From positions 12,310 through 76,309 of the forward strand of contig JAAFKL010000090.1 of NCBI GenBank assembly GCA_021399405.1: 64,000 nt of DNA. Direction: 5' to 3'. This document shows, in pieces, positions 9,033-18,535 of the stretch. Made by a program: the position numbers and the translations under genes. How positions within the stretch are numbered: position 1 is the first letter of the stretch; each line of letters starts with the position of its first letter. The notes under the pieces are model-generated. The model did no database searches and was not told the DNA's origin. It worked only from the letters and a program-made list of their open reading frames with translations. This DNA comes from Candidatus Heimdallarchaeota archaeon. Its GTDB lineage: Archaea > Asgardarchaeota > Heimdallarchaeia > Heimdallarchaeales > Kariarchaeaceae.

Positions 9033-10292
9033 ATGTGTGTCATATTAGATAATCTCATGGCACAAATGAGCTTTGATTCAAAATCAGATGAGTTAATGGC
9101 AAAGGAGAATGAAGTTGTGTCTCCTAATTACACTCCAATTCCGGCAGTACTATCACATGGTGACGGTATTTATGTCACAGATGTTGATGGAAAGAAATAC
9201 ATTGATTGTTTGTCGGCATATTCTGCAGTAAATCAAGGTCATTTACATCCTAAAATTATTTCTGCAGCAGAAGAGCAGATGAAACGAATTACGCTCACCT
9301 CAAGGGCTTTTTTCAATGATAAATTAGGAGCATTCACTGAAAAATTATGTAATTATACTGGAATGGAAATGGCATGCCCAATGAATACTGGTGCAGAAGC
9401 AGTTGAAACAGGCCTCAAAGTTGCACGCAGATGGGGCTATCGTAACAAAAAGGTTGAAGCAAACAAAGCTGAAATTATTGTATGCGAAAACAATTTCCAC
9501 GGTAGAACAACAACAATTGTTGGTTTTAGCTCAGATCCTGATAGTTATGAAGATTTTGGACCATATCCTGCTGGTTTCAAAACAATTCCTTTTGGCGATC
9601 TTAATGCATTAGAAAGTGCAATTAAACCCAATACTGTTGCTTTTTTGGTTGAACCAATTCAAGGAGAGGCAGGTGTCATTATACCACCAGAAGGTTATCT
9701 AAGAGGTGCATATGAGATTTGTAGAAAGAATAATGTCCTTTTAATCGCAGATGAAATACAGACTGGTTTTGCACGAACAGGAAAGAATTTCTCTTTTGAG
9801 TATGATGGAATAAAGCCTGATTTGCTTCTAGTTGGTAAAGCATTGGGTGGTGGTCTGTTGCCAGTTTCAGCAACTTTAGGTTCGAAAGAAGTTATGTCTG
9901 TTTTAACAAGTGGTAGTCACGGGTCAACCTTTGGTGGAAACCCATTAGCATGTGCGATCGGATCTGCAGCCATTGATGTATTATTGGAAGAGGATCTTGC
10001 AAACAAAGCCTTAGAATTGGGTGATTATTTTCTTGATTTATTAAAAACTCTACCTACTGATATTATTAGTGTAGTAAGGGGTAAGGGATTACTAATTGCT
10101 ATAGAGTTCACCGAAAAGGGGGGCATGGCTAAGAAATATGTTTTGGAAATGAAATCAAGAGGATTATTAGCTAAGCAAACTCATGATACAATTATCCGAT
10201 TTGCTCCACCATTGGTTATAACAAAAGAGCAGGTAAACGAAGCGTTTGAAATTATTAAATCATCAATTGACTCAATTGCTAGTAATCTATAA
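9033..10292 (+). CDS. rocD: Ornithine aminotransferase
   Basis: Class III PLP aminotransferase of 419 residues that converts ornithine and 2-oxoglutarate into glutamate 5-semialdehyde and glutamate, linking arginine/ornithine and proline/glutamate metabolism. The opening NYTPIPAVLSHGDGIYVTDVDG and the SAYSAVNQGHLHPKI stretch are characteristic of ornithine rather than acetylornithine or GABA aminotransferases. The PLP aspartate lies in IADEIQTG (D240) and the Schiff-base lysine in LLVGKALGGG (K269). Three in-frame ATGs (9033, 9057, 9066) are possible starts; by alignment memory the conserved part begins shortly after the third. The Lrp-like regulator just downstream may control it. Confidence 0.93.
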   Translation: MCVILDNLMAQMSFDSKSDELMAKENEVVSPNYTPIPAVLSHGDGIYVTDVDGKKYIDCLSAYSAVNQGHLHPKIISAAEEQMKRITLTSRAFFNDKLGAFTEKLCNYTGMEMACPMNTGAEAVETGLKVARRWGYRNKKVEANKAEIIVCENNFHGRTTTIVGFSSDPDSYEDFGPYPAGFKTIPFGDLNALESAIKPNTVAFLVEPIQGEAGVIIPPEGYLRGAYEICRKNNVLLIADEIQTGFARTGKNFSFEYDGIKPDLLLVGKALGGGLLPVSATLGSKEVMSVLTSGSHGSTFGGNPLACAIGSAAIDVLLEEDLANKALELGDYFLDLLKTLPTDIISVVRGKGLLIAIEFTEKGGMAKKYVLEMKSRGLLAKQTHDTIIRFAPPLVITKEQVNEAFEIIKSSIDSIASNL

Positions 10293-10408
10293 TGTCTTAA
10301 TACTCAATAAAATTATATTTACTATACAATAGTACAAAATAAATCAGAATTATTGGAAATAAACACCATCTTATTAAATTATGAGTGCATTAAGTTATAT
10401 TGATCCTA

Positions 10409-10993
10409 ATGGAAAAAACAGAGGCAATTAAACTTGATGAACTGGATTTCAAGCTATTGCGTGAATTAAAAACTAACTCTAGACGGTCAATTCGACAATT
10501 TGCTAAAGCAATTAAAGAAAATCCTTCGACGGTTTATAATCGATTAAATAGGTTAGAATCCACTGGCGTTATAAAAAAATGGGCAGTCGCTTTGGATTAT
10601 TCGCTTTTGAATTTGGATGTAGTGTTTTATGTTTTTGTTTCGGTTGAATGCGAAGGTAGTCTAGATTCTGATCTTAAATTCGACACGATGGAAGTTTCTG
10701 AGCAGCTAAAAAAGGTTAAAGGAATATGTGAAATTACTTTGATGACTGGAGATTTTGATATTTTTGTTAAATTAAGGACTGATTCACTGGAATCCGCGGC
10801 TGAGATAATAATGGACCAAATCCGAATAATTCCAGGAGTAAGCAAAATCGTTAGTCACAATTGTTATGAAACCATTCTTTGTGAATGTGATGTTAATGAT
10901 GTTCAATTCCCTGTCGAAATTAAGGATATCAAGGCCTATGGGACATTAATAGATAACAGTGATATGATGACTATATATGGGGAAAATCATTAA
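10409..10993 (+). CDS. Lrp/AsnC family transcriptional regulator
   Basis: Feast/famine type regulator, about 194 residues. N-terminal helix-turn-helix (about 8-58: LDELDFKLLRELKTNSRRS, then STVYNRLNRLESTGVI) followed by an Lrp-type ligand-binding alpha/beta domain with the sequence ICEITLMTGDFDIFVKLR. The C-terminal 40 residues extend past the usual RAM domain and contain two Cys (LCECDV). The ATG at 10409 is preferred over the upstream TTG at 10400. It lies about 115 bases after ornithine aminotransferase in the same direction, so amino-acid-responsive control of that gene, or autoregulation, is a natural inference. Confidence 0.9.
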   Translation: MEKTEAIKLDELDFKLLRELKTNSRRSIRQFAKAIKENPSTVYNRLNRLESTGVIKKWAVALDYSLLNLDVVFYVFVSVECEGSLDSDLKFDTMEVSEQLKKVKGICEITLMTGDFDIFVKLRTDSLESAAEIIMDQIRIIPGVSKIVSHNCYETILCECDVNDVQFPVEIKDIKAYGTLIDNSDMMTIYGENH

Positions 10994-11057
10994 TCTAGTA
11001 ATAATTGGGATATCCGCAACAATAATTGTATTATTTACAACTTCTTATGTTAACTTA

Positions 11058-11270
11058 TCAACGTGTAAAAATGTCAATATAGAACAATGCGTAGTAAAAT
11101 AAAACAAAAAACATCAGTGGTATTATTGGAAATAATAATCCAATCGATGTGAGGTAACTACATCCTTCACAAAAATCTTCATTATCTTTACTATATGTTG
11201 TTCTAATTCTTCTATAGAATGAGGTTTGACCAATTTTTTCAGCTGTTTTTTCTTGTGTAATGGGTGTCAT
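11058..11270 (-). CDS. Small membrane protein with CxxC
   Basis: 70 residues: polar N-terminal half containing FCEGC, then one long hydrophobic segment (about 41-65) and a short end. No family recognised. It could be a small zinc- or redox-active membrane peptide. A 200-base spacer with AT-rich sequence separates it from hypD. Confidence 0.45.
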   Translation of the reverse strand: MTPITQEKTAEKIGQTSFYRRIRTTYSKDNEDFCEGCSYLTSIGLLFPIIPLMFFVLFYYALFYIDIFTR

Positions 11271-11475
11271 CTTTATTCTTACTTAATTAGACGGTTAAAA
11301 AATATAAAAACTTTGTTTCACAAAATTGGGGTGTAGGGCTAATATATTAGATTTTCAGCATTATTGAAAAATTTAAAACAATTTAATTGGAAATTAATAT
11401 ATTTGAAATACAAAATTACTATTTCCTCAAAATAGTGGATACCTGTTGATTCTATATCTTTATTTCCAACTGTTG

Positions 11476-12603
11476 TTAATTAGTGCTGGGTAAGACATTA
11501 ATGTAAGTGGCTCGAATTCTGCAAGTTCCTTCATCACTTACCATACAGGGGCCAATTGCAGTTTCAGGTGTACACTTCCGTAAGAAATGCGGGCATTCTT
11601 CAGGTTCTACTTTACCTAAAATAACTTTGCCACATTTACAACCTTCAGGCAAGTCATTGGTTACAACTATTGGATTATCTAACAGGTTCCTAGCATTGTG
11701 ATCTGAATATTCTTCCTTCAATTCAAAACCAGATTTTGGAATAATTCCCACACCTCTCCACTTTGCATCCACTTCATTGAATACATTTTTCATAGAATCA
11801 ATAGCTGCAATGTTCCCTTCAGGCTTTACCACTTTGGGATAAGCATTATACACATAAGCATCTGATTCCAGAATTTGTTCAAGTGTTTTATCCAATGCGA
11901 GTAGAAACTCCACGGCATCAAATCCAGCTACTACGCATGGTATTTGATACTGCTCGGGAAATATTTCATAAGGTTTCGTTCCAATTATTGTTGATACATG
12001 ACCTGGTAGGATGTAACCATCAATGTCAAATTCGGGATCCCTACATAGGATGTGCATAGCAGGTGGTACCAATCGGAAATCTGTCAATATGAAAAAATTT
12101 TCAGGTAGTTTTTGTTTTTCAAGCACGAATGAAGTCATTGGTGCAGTGGTTTCAAAGCCGATGCCCAACCAAATTAGATTTTTATCAGGATTCTCGAACG
12201 CATAACGTACTGCATCTGAAACTGAATATACTACTCTTATATCACTTCCTTTGGCTTTTGATTGATTTAGTGTGATCAGATTATGATCAGGAACCTTAAG
12301 CATGTCCCCAAATGTAGCTATAATATTTCCCTCCTCAGCAAGCTTAACAGCAGTAGAAACGTGTTCTGATGGACATACGCAAACTGGGCAACCTGGTCCA
12401 GAAATAATTCTTAGATCTGCTGGTAAGAGCGATCGTATCCCTGAACGTGAAACTGTGGCTTCATGAGTGCCACAAATGTGCATTATCTTCAGAGGACGAT
12501 TGATTTTAGAAAACTTATCCAAAATTGAAGTAATAATTGCTTTGGCCTTATCTTTGATGAATTTACTTGAAATGGAATAATCTATGAATTTTGAGGAACT
12601 CAT
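11476..12603 (-). CDS. hypD: Hydrogenase maturation protein HypD
   Basis: 375-residue HypD, the iron-sulfur scaffold on which, with HypC, the Fe(CN)2CO group of NiFe hydrogenases is assembled. Near the N terminus are MHICGTHE and SGPGCPVCVCP with the conserved catalytic cysteines; near the C terminus is a cysteine-rich [4Fe-4S] ligand region (CKCGK, EECPHFLRKC, GPCM, GTC). Length is normal for the family. It follows hypC by 8 bases on the same strand, so the two form an operon, divergent from hypF-hypE. Confidence 0.97.
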   Translation of the reverse strand: MSSSKFIDYSISSKFIKDKAKAIITSILDKFSKINRPLKIMHICGTHEATVSRSGIRSLLPADLRIISGPGCPVCVCPSEHVSTAVKLAEEGNIIATFGDMLKVPDHNLITLNQSKAKGSDIRVVYSVSDAVRYAFENPDKNLIWLGIGFETTAPMTSFVLEKQKLPENFFILTDFRLVPPAMHILCRDPEFDIDGYILPGHVSTIIGTKPYEIFPEQYQIPCVVAGFDAVEFLLALDKTLEQILESDAYVYNAYPKVVKPEGNIAAIDSMKNVFNEVDAKWRGVGIIPKSGFELKEEYSDHNARNLLDNPIVVTNDLPEGCKCGKVILGKVEPEECPHFLRKCTPETAIGPCMVSDEGTCRIRATYINVLPSTN

Positions 12604-12611
12604 TTTATCTC

Positions 12612-12842
12612 CTAAGTTTTGATATCATCGACAGTCAATTCATAAGCTGCCAATATTTCATGAGCTCTTTTCTCGTCTATTTTTGCAATTGCAAACCCTG
12701 TATGAACAAGGACCCAATCACCAATGATGAGCTCGTCTTTCAAAAGACCTAAATGAATATTTTTTCTGACATTTCCTAGTACAACCGTGGCTTTTCCGTC
12801 TTTATGCATTTTTTCTAATTTAGCAACTACACTGAGACACAT
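12612..12842 (-). CDS. hypC: Hydrogenase maturation chaperone HypC
   Basis: 76-residue HypC/HupF family protein. It starts MCLSVVAKLEK; the Cys directly after the initiator Met is the residue that binds the iron-cyanide intermediate and fixes the start codon. The rest is the small beta-barrel (DWVLVHTGFAIAKIDEKRA). It partners HypD in building the hydrogenase active-site iron. First gene of the minus-strand operon hypC-hypD. Confidence 0.96.
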   Translation of the reverse strand: MCLSVVAKLEKMHKDGKATVVLGNVRKNIHLGLLKDELIIGDWVLVHTGFAIAKIDEKRAHEILAAYELTVDDIKT

Positions 12843-12895
12843 ATGTATAGAAAGTATACTAAATAATAAAATTGTTTTATAATGTAGACTCGATT
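12843..12895. promoter_or_regulatory. Divergent hyp promoter region
   Basis: Only 53 bases separate the start codons of hypC (minus) and hypF (plus). The minus-strand reading contains TTATAAAA (plus positions about 12875-12884), well placed as TATA box for hypC. The plus reading has the TATA-like TAAATAATAA at about 12860-12869, placed for a nearly leaderless hypF transcript. The two sets of genes probably share regulation. Confidence 0.5.
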
Positions 12896-15217
12896 ATGTC
12901 TAGTTTATCTAGAAAGATTTGGCGAATTCATATCACCGGTGTGGTACAGAGTGTTGGATTCCGCCCATTTATTAAAAATCTAGGTGATGAAGCATCTTTG
13001 AAAGGTTACGTATCAAATTTAGGTGATGCTGGCGTTGAAATCGTAATTAATAGTTCTGATGCTAAAAAAGATAAATTTATAAGTTGTATAACAGACCAAT
13101 TGCCTGAATTGGCCATGATAACTGAAATAATAGAGACTCAAATTGATGATCAAATTGATTTTAGTACTGAATTTGAAATAAAACAAAGTAAACCATCCAC
13201 TAGTAATTCTTCAGGATTTTCAGCATTACCTCCAGATATATCCATATGTTCTTTTTGTAAAGATGATATATCTAACCAGCAACGCAGAATTGATTATCCA
13301 TTCACTTCGTGTACTGATTGTGGCCCTAGATATGCAACAATAATTGGATTACCATATGATCGACCATTAACTTCATTTAGTGATTTTCCGCTATGTGAGG
13401 ATTGTATGACCGAATATAAATTTCCTGCAAATCGTAGATTTCACGCTCAAACTACATGTTGTGAAGTTTGTGGACCGAATTTTGAGATGTATAAGTGGAA
13501 TGAAGAATGGGTGCATATGCCCTTTAGCTGGGAAAAGGTTGTTTCGAGCTTAAGACAGGGAAAAATACTTTCTGTAATGGGTCTTTCCGGGACACACTTT
13601 GTCTTAGATGCTTTGAATCGTGAAGTAATCTCTTCTTTTCGTAAAATGAGAAGAAAACAGAGTGATAAACCATTTGCGGTAATGATGGAATCACTCAATG
13701 ATGTTATGGAATATTGTGAGGTAACGGATAATGATATCAAATTACTCCAATCATCAAGAAAACCCATAGTGATACTTCCCGTAAAGGATCCTATATTATG
13801 GGATAAAGTTAGTCCTGGAATAAACTCGTTAGGGGTTATGCTACCTTATAGTGGCTTTCATTATCTCCTCTTCAGCAAGGGTGCTCCAAAGGTTCTTATC
13901 ATGACGTCAGCTAATCAACCGGGAATCCCGATGCCGATTATCGCTAATGATGTATTGGAATCATCCGTATCTATCTCAAATATTGTTTTAGTTCATAATC
14001 GCAAAATCATTCAGAGAAATGATGACTCTGTTATTAGGTCTCATGGTGATTATCATCAAATAATTAGAAGATCCAGGGGTTATACTCCACAACCATTCTA
14101 CGTTGAACAATTAAAAAAACACCGTCAGATAGTTGCTTTTGGAAGTGAAGAGAATAATACAATAACATATCAGAAAGCAGGATGGATATTACCCAGTCAA
14201 CATATGGGTCATATAATAAATCTTGAAACCCAAGATTTTCAGAAGTCTACTTGTGACCATCTTGAGAAGTTATTTTCATTTACACCGGAAGTCGTTCTAA
14301 CAGATCTGCATCCTGAGTTCTTATCAACAATATCAGCAATGAATTATTCCTCGGATCGAGAAATTCCGATTTATGCCGTACAACACCATGTTGCTCACGT
14401 TGCTTCCCTTGCATTAGATTGGGGAATTGGACATGACGAGCCAATATTAGCATGGGTTGGTGACGGATTTGGTTATGGTAATGATGGACAAGCTTGGGGA
14501 GGAGAACTGATATCTATCCATGATGGAAATTGGGATAGAGTCTCAAGTTTGATTGGAATTGATTATCATGGTGGTGATCAGAATGCAAAATATCCTGGAA
14601 GGATGCTTTTGAATTATTTGAAGACTATCGGAATGCCGTTGGACGCTTTATCTGATAATGCAAATAGGTATTTTCGACATGGAGAAAAAGAATTTGAATA
14701 TTTAGAGAGTAGAATACTCAATAAGAAATTGATCACAACTTCTATGGGTCGATTTTTAGATAGTTTTGCCGTTCTACTAGATATATGTGATCGTCGAACT
14801 TATCGTGGTGAACCTGCAATCAAACTGGAAGGATTGGCTTCGATAGGAAATGAAACAATTGATGTTTATCCTTTGGTATCTCAGCAGGGAAATATGATGG
14901 TAGTAGATAATACATCAATACTGAAAACAGGAATTGAACATTTGGAAACTAACCTACCTGCAGATGTGGCTTTATGGGTCCATAAAACTCTCGCTACATC
15001 AATGGGCGTAATATCAGGAAAATTTGCTGAGAAAGAAGGGATAAAGAATGTGGGTTTCACAGGTGGTGTCGCCTACAATCAACTAATTACTGAGAATTAT
15101 AGGGATGAATTGATGAAATTTAATATTGAATTGTTAACACATAAGAATGTCCCCCCTGGTGACGGAGGAATTAGCATAGGCCAGATTTATTATTACGGAG
15201 AATTACAAAATGAATAA
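12896..15217 (+). CDS. hypF: Hydrogenase maturation carbamoyltransferase HypF
   Basis: HypF makes the cyanide precursor by carbamoylating HypE. Domain order is complete: acylphosphatase-like domain (about 8-95, VVQSVGFRPF), two paired Cys zinc fingers (CSFCK ... CTDCGP and CEDCM ... CEVCGP, about 117-200), YrdC-like domain (about 205-395, DKPFAVMM, TSANQPG, RNDDSVIR) and the Kae1-like C-terminal domain with HHVAHVAS and GDGFGYGNDGQAWGGE. A TTG at 12872 would also open the frame, but the ATG at 12896 puts the acylphosphatase strand at the usual distance from the N terminus. It overlaps hypE by 8 bases. Confidence 0.96.
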   Translation: MSSLSRKIWRIHITGVVQSVGFRPFIKNLGDEASLKGYVSNLGDAGVEIVINSSDAKKDKFISCITDQLPELAMITEIIETQIDDQIDFSTEFEIKQSKPSTSNSSGFSALPPDISICSFCKDDISNQQRRIDYPFTSCTDCGPRYATIIGLPYDRPLTSFSDFPLCEDCMTEYKFPANRRFHAQTTCCEVCGPNFEMYKWNEEWVHMPFSWEKVVSSLRQGKILSVMGLSGTHFVLDALNREVISSFRKMRRKQSDKPFAVMMESLNDVMEYCEVTDNDIKLLQSSRKPIVILPVKDPILWDKVSPGINSLGVMLPYSGFHYLLFSKGAPKVLIMTSANQPGIPMPIIANDVLESSVSISNIVLVHNRKIIQRNDDSVIRSHGDYHQIIRRSRGYTPQPFYVEQLKKHRQIVAFGSEENNTITYQKAGWILPSQHMGHIINLETQDFQKSTCDHLEKLFSFTPEVVLTDLHPEFLSTISAMNYSSDREIPIYAVQHHVAHVASLALDWGIGHDEPILAWVGDGFGYGNDGQAWGGELISIHDGNWDRVSSLIGIDYHGGDQNAKYPGRMLLNYLKTIGMPLDALSDNANRYFRHGEKEFEYLESRILNKKLITTSMGRFLDSFAVLLDICDRRTYRGEPAIKLEGLASIGNETIDVYPLVSQQGNMMVVDNTSILKTGIEHLETNLPADVALWVHKTLATSMGVISGKFAEKEGIKNVGFTGGVAYNQLITENYRDELMKFNIELLTHKNVPPGDGGISIGQIYYYGELQNE

Positions 15218-16244
15218 TGACATTGGAGAAATTATTGAAATCAGCCACGGAGGTGGAGGAAAAAGGATGGATAAGCTAATCAAGTTTCTAACCTCAAAAA
15301 TAGGTATTTCCACCTCACAAGAGGATATAGTCGGTCCAAATGCCACTGATGATAGTGCTGTGGTTACATATTCAGATAATAATATAGTTTTAACCACCGA
15401 TTCTCATACTGTCGATCCAATTTTCTTTAGGGGTGGAAATATTGCAGACTTATCAATTTGTGGGACTGTTAATGATCTGACTGTAATGGGTGCCCAACCC
15501 AAATATCTTACATTGGGTTTAATAATTGAAGAAGGATACCCGACAGAAAAGTTAGGTATTATTGCCGAGACTCTTGGAAAGCGTTGTCGAGAAGCTAATG
15601 TAAGAATAGTTGCTGGTGATACGAAAGTAATGCCAAGGGGGATGATTTCTGAAGTTGTGATGAATACTGCTGGCGTTGGATCATTAATTCGGGATATCCC
15701 AATCCAGGATTCTGCTGCGGAGATTGGAGATTCAATCATTCTAACCTCTCCGATTGGGGTTCACGGTACTAGTTTGATGTCATTGCGTGAGGGTATCGAA
15801 TTTGAAACAGATTTAGCTTCAGATGTATCTTCATTTTGGCCGTCATTTGAAAAAATAGTAAAAAATGAAGGAGTCCATGCCATGAAAGATTTAACTCGGG
15901 GAGGATTTGCAGCAGGCTTAAGCGAAATAGCAACAAAATCAAACGTCTGTTTAGAGATTGAGGAGATACGAATTCCCATAAAACAAGAATCTCAAGCAAT
16001 TTGTGATATGTTGGGTTTGGAAATAATGGAGATATCTGGGGAAGGTTGTGCTGTACTTATTGTAGATGCTGCACATGACGAGGAACTTCTGAAAGAACTT
16101 CAATCTCATAATATTAGTAGAGAAGCAGTCATTGTGGGAACCGTTAAGAAATCCCCACAAGGTAAAGTACATGTAATTACAGAAATTGGTGGGACCCGTA
16201 TATTGGACAAACCATACGGTGAACCTATCCCAAGAGTATGTTAA
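15210..16244 (+). CDS. hypE: Hydrogenase maturation dehydratase HypE
   Basis: 344-residue HypE of the PurM-like ATPase family. It receives a carbamoyl group from HypF on its C-terminal Cys and dehydrates it to a thiocyanate for CN transfer. The N terminus has the glycine-rich SHGGGGKRMDKLI stretch, and the ATP site region NDLTVMGAQPKYLTLG is intact. The protein ends IPRVC, the required C-terminal cysteine tail. Translationally coupled to hypF by overlap. hypA, hypB and hydrogenase structural genes are not in the window. Confidence 0.97.
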   Translation: MNNDIGEIIEISHGGGGKRMDKLIKFLTSKIGISTSQEDIVGPNATDDSAVVTYSDNNIVLTTDSHTVDPIFFRGGNIADLSICGTVNDLTVMGAQPKYLTLGLIIEEGYPTEKLGIIAETLGKRCREANVRIVAGDTKVMPRGMISEVVMNTAGVGSLIRDIPIQDSAAEIGDSIILTSPIGVHGTSLMSLREGIEFETDLASDVSSFWPSFEKIVKNEGVHAMKDLTRGGFAAGLSEIATKSNVCLEIEEIRIPIKQESQAICDMLGLEIMEISGEGCAVLIVDAAHDEELLKELQSHNISREAVIVGTVKKSPQGKVHVITEIGGTRILDKPYGEPIPRVC

Positions 16245-16262
16245 TCTCAAATTAAGAAGACC

Positions 16263-16271
16263 TTGTTTTTT
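16263..16271 (+). terminator. T tract after hypE
   Basis: Six consecutive T after TTG, about 20 bases downstream of the hypE stop codon, a plausible archaeal terminator for the hypF-hypE transcript. It is short, so the call is weak. Confidence 0.35.
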
Positions 16272-16298
16272 GTTAATAGATCTCTTGCAGCAATAATA

Positions 16299-16613
16299 TT
16301 ATGGTAAATCTTGAGAAGCTATTGGTACCTCTAATAATTCGTAAATGAACGCCAGTGCCATTGCACCAACCTGGATAGCCTCTTTGAATAATTTATCATT
16401 ATCTGGCTGACGTTTTTTAATTTCGTCCCAGAGTTCTTCAATTTCCTCTTTTAAAACAGCGTAACCTTCGTGATAACTATGCAATCCCTTATGGGTAACT
16501 CTTGCTTCGAGATATTCAAACTTCATCTCTTGTAAAATATGGTCGATCCGTTCCTTCATTTCTTTAGGATGATCTGCAATCAATTGATCGACTAATTGTT
16601 CTAATTCACGCAT
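16299..16613 (-). CDS. MazG-like all-alpha NTP pyrophosphohydrolase-type protein
   Basis: 104-residue helical protein. The stretch HSYHEGYAVLKEEIEELWDEIKK carries the EExxE(x)12-type acidic helix of the MazG/all-alpha NTP-PPase superfamily, and the later helix (KEAIQVGAMALAFIYEL) matches the second half of the fold. Such proteins hydrolyse nucleoside triphosphates or close analogues; several short phage and archaeal members have this exact layout. The second metal-binding acidic pair is not obvious, so activity is uncertain. It is convergent with hypE. Confidence 0.65.
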   Translation of the reverse strand: MRELEQLVDQLIADHPKEMKERIDHILQEMKFEYLEARVTHKGLHSYHEGYAVLKEEIEELWDEIKKRQPDNDKLFKEAIQVGAMALAFIYELLEVPIASQDLP

Positions 16614-16764
16614 TGATTATTTTATATGTTCAATCCTATTTAAAGAAATAACAGATAGTTATAACTGACTAAAATGTAACAAAACTGAACTTATTAATTT
16701 AGATTCATCAAATTTACTATTTCCCGATATAAAATTGAAATATCAAATAAATAAGATAATAATT

Positions 16765-18192
16765 ATGGACATTGCAATAATCAACTCAATTCTTATTACA
16801 TTTGAAAATCAAAATTTGGGAATAATAGAGAGCGGTGGGATAGGGATTACGGAAGACAAAATTTCTTACGTGGGTCCTATGAAAGGCTTTGATTTCTCGC
16901 AAGCTGACATCGTGATTGATGGAAGAGGGATGATTACGATGCCTGGTTTAATAAATGTTCATTTTCACTCTGGGCACACATTGTTACGGGGAGGTGCCCA
17001 GGATTTACCTGAAATTGAATGGATGAACAAAGGTATTGGACCATTTTCAAAACATATCAAAGATGGTGATCGAATATTAGGATCGAAATTAGGTCTGTTA
17101 GAAGGAATCCATACTGGAACCACTACTTTTGCTGAATTTTCTACTGACGTGAAAAAGCTTGTAGAAGAAGTTTATCTACCCTTGGGTGTAAGGGTTGTGG
17201 CAACTGAAACGATTAATGAAGTATCAAGTAAACGGAGTAAACTAGAACCAACTGATTTATACGAATTTAACAAATCCAAAGGAGAAAAAGGAATAAAAAA
17301 GGCAAATGCAGTGTTTAAAGAATTCGAAACCTCAGATTTAGTATCCTGCATGTATGGTCCACAAGCATTAGACATGATTTCAGTTGATCTCCTGAGCACA
17401 ATTAAAGAACTTGCTGAAGAAAGACAATCACAAATCCACATGCACGTAGCTCAAGGAGAACGAGAAAGAATACAAATTAAAGGGAGATACGGAAATGAAG
17501 CAAGTACGGTATCAGTTCTAAAAGAAATAAATTACCTAAATGAAAATTTTATTGCCGCTCATATTCATGATACAACAGTCCAAGAACGGAAAATGATGGT
17601 AAAACAAGAAGTTAAATTAGCTTCCTGTCAAAGTTCAATTGCCATGATTGATGGTATCGTTCCCCCGTTGTATCATTACAGATCAATTGGAGGAACTGCT
17701 GGTCTTGGGACTGATCAAGCTCCAGGACCTGGAAACCATAATATGTTTAGAGAAATGAGAAGTGCTAGTGTTTTCGGTAAAATACAAAATAAAGACCCCA
17801 CAGTACTTCCCGCTTGGGAAGTGTTGACTATGGCCACAATTGGAGGTGCGAAAGTTTTGGGTTTGGAAGATTCTATTGGAAGTTTGAAAGTTGGTAAACA
17901 AGCTGATATCATTACAATTGACCTTCAACGACTCAATATGACTCCATGGGTTTCAAAGCCATTTCATAATTTTATCCCTAATTTAGTTTATTCTTCAAAT
18001 GGAACTGAAGTCAGTAATGTTATCATTAATGGGAATATAATTTATAAAAATAATGAATTTGCTTCTTTTGATTTATTCAAATTGATAGATTCGGCAAATA
18101 GGCATGCTAGACGAATATTTGGTGATAGTGAAAAAGATTGGAGAAAAGCTGGATCTAAAATGGTAGAAAAGGTTGACCAAGGTTGGTTATAG
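16765..18192 (+). CDS. Amidohydrolase of the MTA/SAH deaminase (TRZ/ATZ) family
   Basis: 475-residue metal-dependent hydrolase. The HxH metal motif is in NVHFHSGHTLLRGG (H66, H68); the further metal/base histidines lie in HMHVAQGERE and AAHIHD, and the catalytic Asp in GLGTDQAPGPGNHNMF. Characterised relatives deaminate methylthioadenosine/S-adenosylhomocysteine, guanine or triazines. The segment DLPEIEWMNKGIGPF resembles the MTA/SAH deaminase group, but the GTDQAPG loop replaces the more usual GTDGAASNN, so the substrate is open. The ATG at 16765 is preferred to a TTG ten codons upstream because the first beta strand begins directly after it. Confidence 0.85.
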   Translation: MDIAIINSILITFENQNLGIIESGGIGITEDKISYVGPMKGFDFSQADIVIDGRGMITMPGLINVHFHSGHTLLRGGAQDLPEIEWMNKGIGPFSKHIKDGDRILGSKLGLLEGIHTGTTTFAEFSTDVKKLVEEVYLPLGVRVVATETINEVSSKRSKLEPTDLYEFNKSKGEKGIKKANAVFKEFETSDLVSCMYGPQALDMISVDLLSTIKELAEERQSQIHMHVAQGERERIQIKGRYGNEASTVSVLKEINYLNENFIAAHIHDTTVQERKMMVKQEVKLASCQSSIAMIDGIVPPLYHYRSIGGTAGLGTDQAPGPGNHNMFREMRSASVFGKIQNKDPTVLPAWEVLTMATIGGAKVLGLEDSIGSLKVGKQADIITIDLQRLNMTPWVSKPFHNFIPNLVYSSNGTEVSNVIINGNIIYKNNEFASFDLFKLIDSANRHARRIFGDSEKDWRKAGSKMVEKVDQGWL

Positions 18193-18339
18193 TTGATATC
18201 TTTGTTCAATTGGATCTCATAACCTCCGAACAACTCAAAAATGTTGATATCTAGTTTTCTAGGAGATAATTCTCAATGGTATATTATTCTCCATAATGTC
18301 ATCGTAATATTATAATAAATTGGTAAATCATTATTATCT

Positions 18340-18516
18340 ATGGCTGAAGAAAAGAGAAATGATATTAAATGTCAACATTGCAATCAGATGTTTAATATTG
18401 AAGAGGATGCAATTCTAATTAGTACTAATAGAGTTGGAAAAGTTCAAACTGGAAGATATTTTACTGGGTTAAAATGTCCTAAGTGTTTATCTATTGTATC
18501 AGGAAATTTCACTTAA
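18340..18516 (+). CDS. Small zinc-ribbon protein
   Basis: 58 residues: ATG at 18340, TAA at 18514-18516. Two CxxC pairs, IKCQHCNQ near the N terminus and LKCPKCLS near the C terminus, make a zinc ribbon. A TATA-like element (TATTATAATAA, about 18308-18318) lies at the right distance for a leaderless transcript. It is shorter than common ORF cut-offs and easily missed. Function unknown. Confidence 0.65.
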   Translation: MAEEKRNDIKCQHCNQMFNIEEDAILISTNRVGKVQTGRYFTGLKCPKCLSIVSGNFT

Positions 18517-18535
18517 ACTTATTATCTCTTCTTTA

